NCBI GenBank assembly: GCA_029857975.1
Contig: JAOUFX010000134.1
Span: 1-7,157, forward strand
Reading direction: 5' to 3'
DNA length: 7,157 nucleotides
Source of the DNA: Deltaproteobacteria bacterium
GTDB lineage: Bacteria; Desulfobacterota; SM23-61
Shown: piece by piece, positions 1-6,102 of the stretch
Layout of the letters: every line of letters begins with the position of its first letter
How positions within the stretch are numbered: position 1 is the first letter of the stretch
Translations under genes and position numbers: made by a program
Notes under the pieces: model-generated
The model's database searches: none
Told to the model about the DNA's origin: nothing
What the model saw: the letters and a program-made list of their open reading frames with translations, nothing else

Positions 1-1
1 T

Positions 2-766
2 GCCCAGGGTGAATTCGTCATGCTCGGTGGTATGTTTATGATCACCTTTTACAGTTTTTTAAAACTCCCCATGCTTGCGGCTTTTATTCTCACAGTCTTT
101 TCCGTGGCGGCCGTCGGTCTGCTTTTAGAAATCGGGCCCATCCGCCGGGCTAAATCAAAGGAAATCCTCATCCTGGTCATGATCACAATCGGAGCTTCCA
201 TCGCCATCAAAGGCCTCTCCATGGTCCTCTGGGGAAAAAACCCCATGACTCTTCCTCCTTTTTCTGGCGAGGCTCCCTTAGTTCTTGGCGGAGCCGCGAT
301 CATGCCCCAGAGTATCTGGATCTTCGGGATCACCGTTTCCGTAGTGTTCGCCCTAAACTATTTCTTCAAGAGAACCATGACCGGAAAAGCCATGCGGGCA
401 GTGGCCGCCAGCCGTCGATCCGCTATGTTGACGGGAATTCCGGTTGACCGCATGATCCTTCTTTCTTTCACGCTCAGCGGGGCGCTGGGAGCTGTAGCCG
501 GGATGATCCTTACCCCCATTACCACTACCTCCTATGACGTGGGAGTCATGTTAGGGCTGAAGGGATTTTCCGCCGCTATTTTGGGCGGGTATGGGTCCAT
601 GCCCGGTGCCGTGGCCGGAGGTCTTCTCTTGGGTGTTTTTGAATCTCTGGGCGCCGGCTTGATCTCTTCGGAGTATAAAGATGCCGTGGCTTTTTTGGTA
701 TTGCTGATCATCCTTTTTCTCAAACCCAGCGGAATCCTGGGCAGAGGAAGGTTAAAAAGGGTCTGA
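2..766 (+). CDS. livH: Liv-type ABC transporter permease LivH, 5'-partial
   Basis: This is one of the two membrane subunits of a branched-chain-amino-acid-type (HAAT) ABC importer and would form half of the inner-membrane channel with LivM. The reading frame is open from the first base: codons from position 2 read AQGEFVMLGG, the conserved N-terminal 'A(H/Q)GEF-x-MLG' stretch of LivH. The ATG at 20 is therefore internal and the real start lies upstream of the window. About 254 residues are visible; LivH is usually near 290-300, so roughly 40 are missing. The cytoplasmic coupling loop (GKAMRAVAASRR...GIP, about nt 379-450) and the C-terminal signature GLKGFSAAILGGYGSMPGA (about nt 556-612) are both present, followed by the final 'LKPSGILGRG' typical of the family. 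The protein is strongly hydrophobic, with several membrane segments. The livM start follows 9 nt after the stop, indicating one transcript. The family call is secure; the transported substrate is not determined by this subunit. Confidence 0.95.
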   Translation, partial: AQGEFVMLGGMFMITFYSFLKLPMLAAFILTVFSVAAVGLLLEIGPIRRAKSKEILILVMITIGASIAIKGLSMVLWGKNPMTLPPFSGEAPLVLGGAAIMPQSIWIFGITVSVVFALNYFFKRTMTGKAMRAVAASRRSAMLTGIPVDRMILLSFTLSGALGAVAGMILTPITTTSYDVGVMLGLKGFSAAILGGYGSMPGAVAGGLLLGVFESLGAGLISSEYKDAVAFLVLLIILFLKPSGILGRGRLKRV

Positions 767-775
767 AGAAAATCG

Positions 776-1738
776 ATGGGAAGGAAAAATAAAATTTACT
801 TGTTGTTCTTCGCCCTGATTATTTTGACGATCCCGGCTATCGTGCAGAATAATTACCACCTGATGGTGCTCAACGTGGCGGCCTTAAACATCATCGTCGT
901 CATCGGCCTGAACCTACTCATTGGTTATGCTGGCCAGATCTCGCTGGGTCACGCTGCTTTTTTTGGGCTGGGAGCCTATCTATCAGCCATTTTTACGGTC
1001 ACCCTCGGACTTCCCCTCTGGTCAACGATCATCCTGGCCATGGTCATCACCGGCCTGATTGCCTTTGCCATCGGCATCCCCACCTTGAAACTGGAAGGCC
1101 ATTATTTAGTCATGGCCACCCTCGGGTTCAACATCATTACCTACATTGTCATGATCCAACTTGAAACCGTAACCGGCGGGCCGTCAGGCTTTGCCGGGAT
1201 TCCCCGCCTTAAGATCGCCGGCTTTGTTTTGGACTCGGATCTTAAAATCTATTATCTCCTCTGGACCGTTGCCGGTGGGGTTCTGCTTCTCTCTCTCAAT
1301 CTGATCCATTCCAGGGTCGGAAGGGCCTTGGCCGCATTGAGCCATAATGAGATCGCCGCCCGGTGTGCGGGCGTTGACACGGAAAACTATAAGGTCAAGA
1401 TCTTTGTCATCAGCGCAGTACTGGCCTCTTTAGCCGGAAGCCTTTATGCCCATTACCTTACCTTCATCAGCCCGGGTACTTTCAGCTTTTTTTATTCCAT
1501 CCAGGTCGTCACCATGGTTTTGATCGGAGGGATAGGTTCTCTTTGGGGGTCTGTCTGCGGAGCCATTTTGTTGACCGTTCTCCCGGAAATTCTTCATGCC
1601 GTCAAGGAGTACAATGTTTTGATTTACGGAATTGTTCTCATGGTGGTTTTAATATTCTTTCCCCAGGGACTCTTTCCCGCGGTCGCCAGAGTTTTTCAAA
1701 AAAGAAAAGATGATAGAGAAGGCTTTGCCAGAAAATAA
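776..1738 (+). CDS. livM: Liv-type ABC transporter permease LivM
   Basis: This is the second membrane subunit of the importer and pairs with LivH in the inner membrane. The product is 320 residues, normal for the short LivM form without the N-terminal extension seen in E. coli. A basic start (MGRKNK) leads into the first membrane segment at about residues 7-23. The hallmark motif GLNLLIGYAGQISLGHAAF spans residues 44-62. The LivM loop TGGPSGFAGIP is at 133-143. The coupling helix region that contacts the ATPases is at about 178-201 (HSRVGRALAALSHNE, then AGVD). A glycine-rich VLIGGIGSLWGS motif precedes the last helices, and the tail 'FPQGLFP' is typical. The start codon lies 9 nt after livH; only a weak purine stretch (tgaagaa, 764-770) serves as a ribosome site, so translational coupling from livH is likely. 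The stop (TAA, 1736-1738) is one base from the preferred livG start. Confidence 0.95.
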   Translation: MGRKNKIYLLFFALIILTIPAIVQNNYHLMVLNVAALNIIVVIGLNLLIGYAGQISLGHAAFFGLGAYLSAIFTVTLGLPLWSTIILAMVITGLIAFAIGIPTLKLEGHYLVMATLGFNIITYIVMIQLETVTGGPSGFAGIPRLKIAGFVLDSDLKIYYLLWTVAGGVLLLSLNLIHSRVGRALAALSHNEIAARCAGVDTENYKVKIFVISAVLASLAGSLYAHYLTFISPGTFSFFYSIQVVTMVLIGGIGSLWGSVCGAILLTVLPEILHAVKEYNVLIYGIVLMVVLIFFPQGLFPAVARVFQKRKDDREGFARK

Positions 1739-1739
1739 A

Positions 1740-2492
1740 ATGATCCTGGAGATTCGGGAAATCACGCTGCGGTTTGGTGGCCTGGAAGCTTTGAACGGGC
1801 TTTCCTGCTCCATTGCCCCGCACCAGATCGTCTCCGTCATCGGGCCGAATGGGGCAGGCAAGACGACCCTGCTCAATGCGATCAGCGGAGTTTATCCCTT
1901 AGATTCTGGGGAGATTTTTTTCCAGGATAGGCCCATATCCAGATTGAAGCCCTTCCAGATTACCACCCTGGGAGTCAACCGCACCTTCCAACAGGCGCAA
2001 CTTTTTGCCAATATGACTGTCCTGGAAAACGTCCTGGTGGGAATGCATCCGAGGACCCAATCTGGTTTCTTGGGCGGGATGTTTCACCTGGCCGGTGAAC
2101 GGCGTGAGGAAAAGAAGATTCAGGAAAAGGCCAAAGCTTTACTTAATTTCTTTGGCCTCTTGGCCAAAGCAGATTGGATGGCTGGGCACATCTCCATCGC
2201 GGAGCAAAAGCGTCTGGAAATTTGTCGAGCTATGGCCGGGGAACCAAAACTTTTACTTTTGGACGAACCTGTAGCTGGCTTGAATATCCGGGAAACCGAA
2301 GCCATGGGAGATATTATCATCAAATTGAAAAAAACGGGCCAGACCATCATTTTGGTGGAACATAATATGCACTTGGTCATGGGTATCTCCGACTGGCTGA
2401 TCGTTCTCCACCACGGTTCCAAGATCGGCGAAGGCCGCCCGGAGGAGATGCAGAAGGACAGCCGGGTTGTGGAAGCATACCTGGGGGCCTAA
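1740..2492 (+). CDS. livG: Liv-type ABC transporter ATPase LivG
   Basis: This is one of the two cytoplasmic ATPases that drive the importer. Starting at ATG 1740 (TAA-A-ATG junction with livM) the protein is 250 residues and begins MILEIREITLRFGG, as LivG proteins normally do. An in-frame ATG at 1710 would add ten residues and overlap livM by 29 nt; neither start has a strong Shine-Dalgarno sequence, so the choice is moderately certain. Walker A is GPNGAGKTT (35-43), the Q-loop is TFQQ (82-85), Walker B is LLLLDE (171-176), the D-loop is AGLN (179-182) and the H-loop histidine is H208 (VEHN). The insertion after the Q-loop (about 102-125) is typical of LivG. The ABC signature is unusual: ISIAEQKRLE (151-160) stands where LSGGQ or LPYGQQRRLE is expected, so the conserved glycine is alanine and the glutamine is glutamate. 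I recall similar xxAxRKRLE signatures in other Liv-family ATPases, so I do not treat the gene as inactive. A 234-nt gap holding a repeat element follows. Confidence 0.94.
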   Translation: MILEIREITLRFGGLEALNGLSCSIAPHQIVSVIGPNGAGKTTLLNAISGVYPLDSGEIFFQDRPISRLKPFQITTLGVNRTFQQAQLFANMTVLENVLVGMHPRTQSGFLGGMFHLAGERREEKKIQEKAKALLNFFGLLAKADWMAGHISIAEQKRLEICRAMAGEPKLLLLDEPVAGLNIRETEAMGDIIIKLKKTGQTIILVEHNMHLVMGISDWLIVLHHGSKIGEGRPEEMQKDSRVVEAYLGA

Positions 2493-2502
2493 AAGAATTT
2501 TT

Positions 2503-2713
2503 GGCCACAGAGAACACAGAGGTCACAGAGAGAAAAGCAAAACCAGAATTATTTAAAAATCAAAATACGAAATCAGAATTCAGAAGATAAAACCCAGAAT
2601 TAAGCGGCTCTGCAGTTTTTCAGGCTTCTGTCTTCTTTATTCTATCTTCTGATTTTTTAAATTTGAATTTTAATCTTATTTATTTCTCTGTGTGCTCTGT
2701 GACCTCTGTGGCA
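2503..2713. repeat. Intergenic palindromic element A with 9-bp-periodic CACAGAG arms
   Basis: This element fills most of the 234-nt gap between livG and livF. The left arm has three CACAGAG heptamers at 2506-2512, 2515-2521 and 2524-2530, each separated by two bases (9-bp period). The right arm has the inverse heptamer CTCTGTG at 2686-2692, 2695-2701 and 2704-2710 with the same period. The outer ends match as GGCCACAGAG / CTCTGTGGC. The inner part (2531-2685) is AT-rich and partly palindromic itself: cagaagata (2581-2589) pairs with tatcttctg (2643-2651). It also carries CAGAATT heptamers at 2544, 2574 and 2595. No convincing open reading frame, promoter or simple terminator is seen inside. 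In RNA the arms could pair into a long hairpin between two transporter genes. It resembles dispersed CACAGAG-type intergenic repeats that I recall from environmental bacterial genomes; copy number here is unknown. Confidence 0.85.
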
Positions 2714-2726
2714 AATATTTTGAATT

Positions 2727-3458
2727 ATGTTGAAAATTAAAAACATCGACGCTTTTTTCGGGAAAATACAGGTATTGCGCCGGGTATCGCTTCACGTCGA
2801 GAGGAGAGAGATTGTTTCCCTCATCGGGGCCAACGGGGCGGGGAAAACCACTTTATTGAACGTTATCTCCGGCCTGCACCCCTCGCAGAATGGGAGCAGG
2901 ATTTTTCTGGACGGGGAAACCAGGGGGCTGAAGCCGGAAAAAATCGTAGCCCTGGGCATCCTCCAGGTGCCTGAGGCCGACAAAGTCTTCAACCCTCTCA
3001 CCGTTCTGGAAAATTTGGAACTCGGTGCTTACCTCAGGCACCAGGACCAGGGCCAATTAGTGCCAGAGATGGAAAAAGTATATCAACTTTTTCCCATCCT
3101 GCGGGATCGCCAAGGCCAGCTGGCCGGAACACTCTCCGGTGGGGAACGACAAATGCTGGCCTTAGGAAAGGCTCTCATGGGTCAACCCCAATTGCTCATG
3201 CTCGATGAGCCTTCTTTGGGCCTGGCCCCTACGGTCGTTTCGGAAATTTTCCGGATCATCCGCTCCCTGAATGATCGGGGAATAACCATCTTGCTGGTCG
3301 AACAAAACGCCAAAGAAGCTCTCCGGATTTGTCACCGGGCTTATGTCCTGGATACAGGTCGGATCCTTTTAACCGGAACCGGCGAAGAACTTCTCAACAA
3401 CGAGGAAGTGAAAAGGGCTTTTTTGGGTAAAGATTATAGGGGCAAATGGGAAAGGTAA
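2727..3458 (+). CDS. livF: Liv-type ABC transporter ATPase LivF
   Basis: This is the second ATPase of the importer and partners with LivG on the cytoplasmic face of LivH/LivM. It has 243 residues, a normal LivF length. Walker A is GANGAGKTT (34-42). The region after it carries the LivF hallmark VPE (81-83), here LQVPEADKVFNPLTV instead of the common VPEGR-x-VF. The ABC signature is canonical, LSGGERQML (136-144). Walker B is LLMLDEP (156-162), the D-loop is LGLAP (164-168), and the H-loop position is Gln in VEQN (191-194), which is normal for LivF. The start is forced: an in-frame TGA sits at 2721-2723, only one codon upstream of ATG 2727. No Shine-Dalgarno sequence precedes the start; the upstream bases are the end of repeat element A and an AT-rich run. 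The downstream ligase-like gene begins 13 nt after the stop, so the two are probably co-transcribed. Confidence 0.95.
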   Translation: MLKIKNIDAFFGKIQVLRRVSLHVERREIVSLIGANGAGKTTLLNVISGLHPSQNGSRIFLDGETRGLKPEKIVALGILQVPEADKVFNPLTVLENLELGAYLRHQDQGQLVPEMEKVYQLFPILRDRQGQLAGTLSGGERQMLALGKALMGQPQLLMLDEPSLGLAPTVVSEIFRIIRSLNDRGITILLVEQNAKEALRICHRAYVLDTGRILLTGTGEELLNNEEVKRAFLGKDYRGKWER

Positions 3459-3460
3459 GC

Positions 3461-3466
3461 GGGAGG
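3461..3466 (+). promoter_or_regulatory. Ribosome binding site of the first PaaK-like gene
   Basis: GGGAGG is a strong Shine-Dalgarno sequence 5 nt before ATG 3472. It overlaps an in-frame GTG at 3466-3468 that would otherwise extend the protein by two codons. Using the GTG would place the Shine-Dalgarno directly against the start codon, so ATG 3472 is chosen. Confidence 0.8.
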
Positions 3467-3471
3467 TGAAT

Positions 3472-4731
3472 ATGCCCATATTCAATCCGGAAATTGAAAC
3501 CAAGGAGAGAAAAGAGCTTCTCGAGCTCCAGAATGAAAGGTTGCAGATTGTCCTCAACCTGGCTTATTCCCATGTGGATTTTTACCGGAAAAAATTCGAC
3601 GAGGCTGGGGTAAATCCGGACAGCATCAAGAACCTTGAAGACCTGCAAAGGATTCCTTTCACCACCCGCAAGGACCTGATGGACAATTATCCTTACGGGA
3701 TGTTTGCCGTTCCTTTGCGTGATGTCGTCCGCCTGCAGTTTCCCATGGGGCTTTACGGTAACCCTATCGTCATCGGCTATACCCGGCAGGACCTGAAAAT
3801 ATGGCGCGAGCTCGTGGCGCGGATCATGGTCGGGATTGGCATCACCGAGCAAGATATTATCCAAGTGGCTTTCAACTACGGCCTTTTTTTGGGAGCGATC
3901 CGCTTCAATCAGAGCGCTGAATTGATCGGGGCGGCCGTTGTCCCAACTTCAATCGCCTCGGCGGAAGTTCAGCTCAGGATCATGCGGGATTTCCGAAGCA
4001 CCGTCCTGGCTTCAACCCCCTCCTTTGCCTTGCACATCATGGAAACCATGAAAAGGAAAGAAATCGATCCCCAGACTCTGTCCCTAAAGATTGGCCTTTT
4101 CGGGGCAGAGCCGTGGCCAGAAAGCATTCGTCAAGTTATCGAATCAAACCTTAACATCAAGGCCTATGACATTTATGGCGTCATGGAACTGGTCGAACCC
4201 GGCGTGGCCGGTGAATGTTCGGCCAGAGCAGGCCTGCACATTTTTGAAGACCATTTTTTCGCGGAAGTTATCGATCCCCATACCGGGCAAACCCTGAGTG
4301 CCGGCCAGGAAGGAGAACTTGTCCTCACTACCCTCACGACGAATGCCTATCCCCTTTTGCGCTACCGGACGAGCGATATGACTACGCTCCATTACGATCG
4401 CTGCTCTTGCGGGCGAACGCTGGCCAGAATGGACCGGGTTCTCCATAGAACCGACCAAATGATGTCGGTGCGCGGGATCAACGTCTTCCCGGAGAAGATC
4501 GAAGAGGTACTGGTTGGCACTGGCATTGAGGGGGTGGGGCCCGGTTATTCCCTGGAAGTGACGGGAAAACAAGGAATGAACGATCGGCTGAAAGTGCTCG
4601 TGGAAGTCTCACCGGAGATCTGGGGCACCAAGGAAGAAAGAAAGATTGCCCTGCAAGAGGTCGTCCAATCAGCCCTCCGCAGGGCTTTAGGCCTGAGAGT
4701 GGAAGTAGAACTTGTAAAAAATAGGCCATAG
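3472..4731 (+). CDS. Degenerate phenylacetate-CoA ligase (PaaK)-family protein, probable pseudoenzyme
   Basis: The 419-residue product is clearly in the PaaK branch of the adenylate-forming (ANL) superfamily: IPFTTRKDL (61-69), GMFAVP (76-81), LFGAEPW (209-215), YDIYG (232-236), GEC (247-249), LLRYRTSD (295-302), CSCGR (311-315) and RGINVFP (334-340) all match in order. Key catalytic elements are changed. The ATP-phosphate loop, normally SSGTTGKP, is PMGLYGNP (91-98), keeping only the two glycines and the proline. The YGLTE motif is YGVME (235-239). The usual glycine-rich YGLFTGGxGxHYGAE region is NYGLFLGAIRFNQSAE (135-150). The protein ends at VELVKNRP, just before the place where family members carry the catalytic-lysine motif PRTEGKAKRV. 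The frame is otherwise intact and the ribosome site is strong, so the gene is probably expressed. Likely roles are a regulatory or structural partner of the next gene's ligase, or an acyl-CoA/acyl-binding protein. Normal adenylation activity is doubtful. A pseudogene in early decay is the main alternative. Confidence 0.85.
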   Translation: MPIFNPEIETKERKELLELQNERLQIVLNLAYSHVDFYRKKFDEAGVNPDSIKNLEDLQRIPFTTRKDLMDNYPYGMFAVPLRDVVRLQFPMGLYGNPIVIGYTRQDLKIWRELVARIMVGIGITEQDIIQVAFNYGLFLGAIRFNQSAELIGAAVVPTSIASAEVQLRIMRDFRSTVLASTPSFALHIMETMKRKEIDPQTLSLKIGLFGAEPWPESIRQVIESNLNIKAYDIYGVMELVEPGVAGECSARAGLHIFEDHFFAEVIDPHTGQTLSAGQEGELVLTTLTTNAYPLLRYRTSDMTTLHYDRCSCGRTLARMDRVLHRTDQMMSVRGINVFPEKIEEVLVGTGIEGVGPGYSLEVTGKQGMNDRLKVLVEVSPEIWGTKEERKIALQEVVQSALRRALGLRVEVELVKNRP

Positions 4732-4788
4732 GTAACGGGCAATGGGCAATCGGAAAAAAGAATCAGAAGCCCATGGCCTACCTTATGG
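4726..4788. repeat. Imperfect palindrome with GGGCAAT tandem heptamers at the 3' end of the degenerate ligase gene
   Basis: The left arm (ccataggtaacgggcaatgg, from 4727, continuing to 4746) and the right arm (cccatggcctaccttatgg, 4770-4788) form an imperfect inverted repeat. Its best blocks are ccata/tatgg, ggta/tacc and atggg/cccat. An 8-bp perfect pair, TAGGCCAT (4722-4729) and ATGGCCTA (4773-4780), is an alternative pairing. Inside the left arm GGGCAAT is repeated exactly at 4737-4743 and 4744-4750, preceded by the related GGTAAC and followed by CGG. The TAG stop of the upstream gene (4729-4731) lies within the left arm. No T-run follows the right arm, so an intrinsic terminator is not supported. 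Confidence 0.6.
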
Positions 4789-4793
4789 TTTTC

Positions 4794-4799
4794 AGGAGA
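4794..4799 (+). promoter_or_regulatory. Ribosome binding site of the second PaaK-like gene
   Basis: AGGAGA lies 6 nt before ATG 4806 and selects it over the in-frame ATG at 4773. The 4773 start would add eleven residues (MAYLMVFRRTI) encoded largely by the palindrome arm and has no ribosome site. Confidence 0.75.
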
Positions 4800-4805
4800 A
4801 CCATC

Positions 4806-6092
4806 ATGCCCAAAACATTCATGCCCACGATTAAATCGGAAGAAGAGTTGAGACAATTGCAGCTTGAGGGCCTACAATGGACGGTCCATCACGCCCTCCA
4901 AGGATCTTCCTTTTACCAGAAGAAGATGAAAGAAACCGGAGTCTACCCCTTGGATATTCAAAGTATAGAAGATATTCACAAACTTCCTTTTACCACTGCT
5001 GATGACCTGCGGGAAGGGTACCCCTTTCCGCTTCTTGCGGTTCCCCTCGAACAAGTCGTCCGGGTCCATGCTTCCTCCGGAACGACCGGAAAAAGGAAAA
5101 TCCTTTGCTACACGGAAAAAGACCTGCAGGACTGGAGTGCGATGTTCGCCCGCTGTTATGAAATGGCCGGCTTGAGCCAAGCAGACCGAGTGCAGATCGC
5201 TGTCGGCTATGGCCTCTGGACTGCAGGAGTGGGTTTTCAATTGGGGGCTGAACGGTTGGGGGCCATGGCCGTTCCGGTGGGACCCGGAAACCTCGACATG
5301 CATTGCGAAATTATGGTCGATCTTCAAACAACGGCCTTCTGCTGCACCGCTTCCATGGGCCTGCTCATGGCCGAAGAGGTGAAACGGCGCGGCCTGCGGG
5401 ATAAGATTTCCCTCCGAAAGGTCATTTTCGGCGCCGAGCGCCACAGCGAAGCCATGCGCCGAAATATCCAAGAGAACCTCGGGGTGGAAGATACTTTTGA
5501 CATCCCTGGGTTGACTGAGCTTTATGGGCCGGGAACAGGGTTAGAATGTCCGGCTCATGAAGGAATTCACTATTGGGCGGATTACTACATTCTGGAACTC
5601 ATCGACCCAAAGACCCTCAAACCTTCGCCACTCGGAGAAGTGGGAGAAATGGTGGTCACTACCTTGCGCAAAGAAGCTGCTCCTTTGATTCGTTACCGCA
5701 CGCGAGATCTTACCCGGCTGGTTCCTGGAAAATGCTCCTGCGGTAACATCCTCCCCAGGCACGACAAAATCCTCGGGCGCTCGGATGATATGTTCATCAT
5801 CAGGGGAGTGAACATCTACCCCGGACAAATCGACCATCTTCTTTCGCAAGTTCCCCAGGTGGGCAGTGAGTTTCAAGTTTTTTTAGAACGGGGGACTGAT
5901 GGCAAAGATTATATGACTGTAAAAGTGGAGCGGGCGGAAGGCGCGGATCCCCAAGAAGACCAGGCTGTAGCCGCGCAACTGAACAATCATCTCGGCCGTC
6001 AGCTGCTGGTCAGCGGCAAAGTGGAGGTGGTCGATTTCCAAAGTCTGCCGCGCACCGAAAGAAAATCGAAACGAGTCTTTGATAAAAGATAA
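4806..6092 (+). CDS. paaK: Phenylacetate-CoA ligase (PaaK)-family AMP-forming acyl-CoA ligase
   Basis: This cytoplasmic enzyme would convert a carboxylic acid, ATP and CoA to the acyl-CoA, AMP and pyrophosphate through an acyl-adenylate. The 428-residue product has the complete family motif set. LPFTTADDL is at 60-68. The phosphate loop is HASSGTTGKRK (88-98). The region GYGLWTAGVGFQLGAERLGA is at 134-153, VIFGAE at 206-211, and the A5-type motif DIPGLTE at 232-238, followed by GPG and EC. HEGIHYWADYY is at 251-261, IRYRTRDLTRL at 295-305, CSCG at 310-313, and the hinge region GRSDDMFIIRGVNIYP at 324-339. The C-terminal catalytic-lysine motif PRTERKSKRV is at 415-424 (lysine about K420). The usual tyrosine before GLTE is proline; with HEGIHYW this points to the F390-synthetase/archaeal-like PaaK subgroup rather than classical aerobic PaaK. 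Next to an importer it probably traps the imported acid. Phenylacetate, another aryl or arylalkanoic acid, or even a non-aromatic acid are all possible. Confidence 0.9.
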   Translation: MPKTFMPTIKSEEELRQLQLEGLQWTVHHALQGSSFYQKKMKETGVYPLDIQSIEDIHKLPFTTADDLREGYPFPLLAVPLEQVVRVHASSGTTGKRKILCYTEKDLQDWSAMFARCYEMAGLSQADRVQIAVGYGLWTAGVGFQLGAERLGAMAVPVGPGNLDMHCEIMVDLQTTAFCCTASMGLLMAEEVKRRGLRDKISLRKVIFGAERHSEAMRRNIQENLGVEDTFDIPGLTELYGPGTGLECPAHEGIHYWADYYILELIDPKTLKPSPLGEVGEMVVTTLRKEAAPLIRYRTRDLTRLVPGKCSCGNILPRHDKILGRSDDMFIIRGVNIYPGQIDHLLSQVPQVGSEFQVFLERGTDGKDYMTVKVERAEGADPQEDQAVAAQLNNHLGRQLLVSGKVEVVDFQSLPRTERKSKRVFDKR

Positions 6093-6102
6093 GAATACTT
6101 TT

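Noticed and set aside
1710..1739. Upstream ATG giving LivG ten extra residues (MIEKALPENK)
   Set aside because: It would overlap livM by 29 nt, has only an A-rich upstream stretch, and the family normally begins at the MILEIREI position; kept as an alternative, not the main call.
2503..2713. CRISPR-like array in the livG-livF gap
   Set aside because: The repeats are 7-bp units on a 9-bp period with inverted copies on the other side; there are no 25-40 bp repeats or spacers.
3394..3864. 156-codon open frame on the - strand across livF and the first ligase-like gene
   Set aside because: It is antisense to two genes with clear family motifs and has no convincing motif of its own.
4700..4770. 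Simple frameshift explaining the missing C-terminus of the first ligase-like protein
   Set aside because: Neither alternative frame past VELV encodes a PRxEGKxxRV-like sequence; stops appear quickly in all three frames.
4727..4793. Intrinsic terminator after the first ligase-like gene
   Set aside because: The hairpin is imperfect with a long loop and is followed by only ttttc inside the next gene's leader; a co-directional gene starts at once with a strong ribosome site.
4773..4805. Upstream ATG for the second ligase gene
   Set aside because: It lies in the right arm of a palindrome with no ribosome site, whereas AGGAGA sits 6 nt before ATG 4806; the extra residues match nothing in the family.
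4872..5471. 199-codon open frame on the - strand
   Set aside because: It lies wholly inside the well-supported ligase gene, shows no recognisable motif and looks like a codon-bias shadow.
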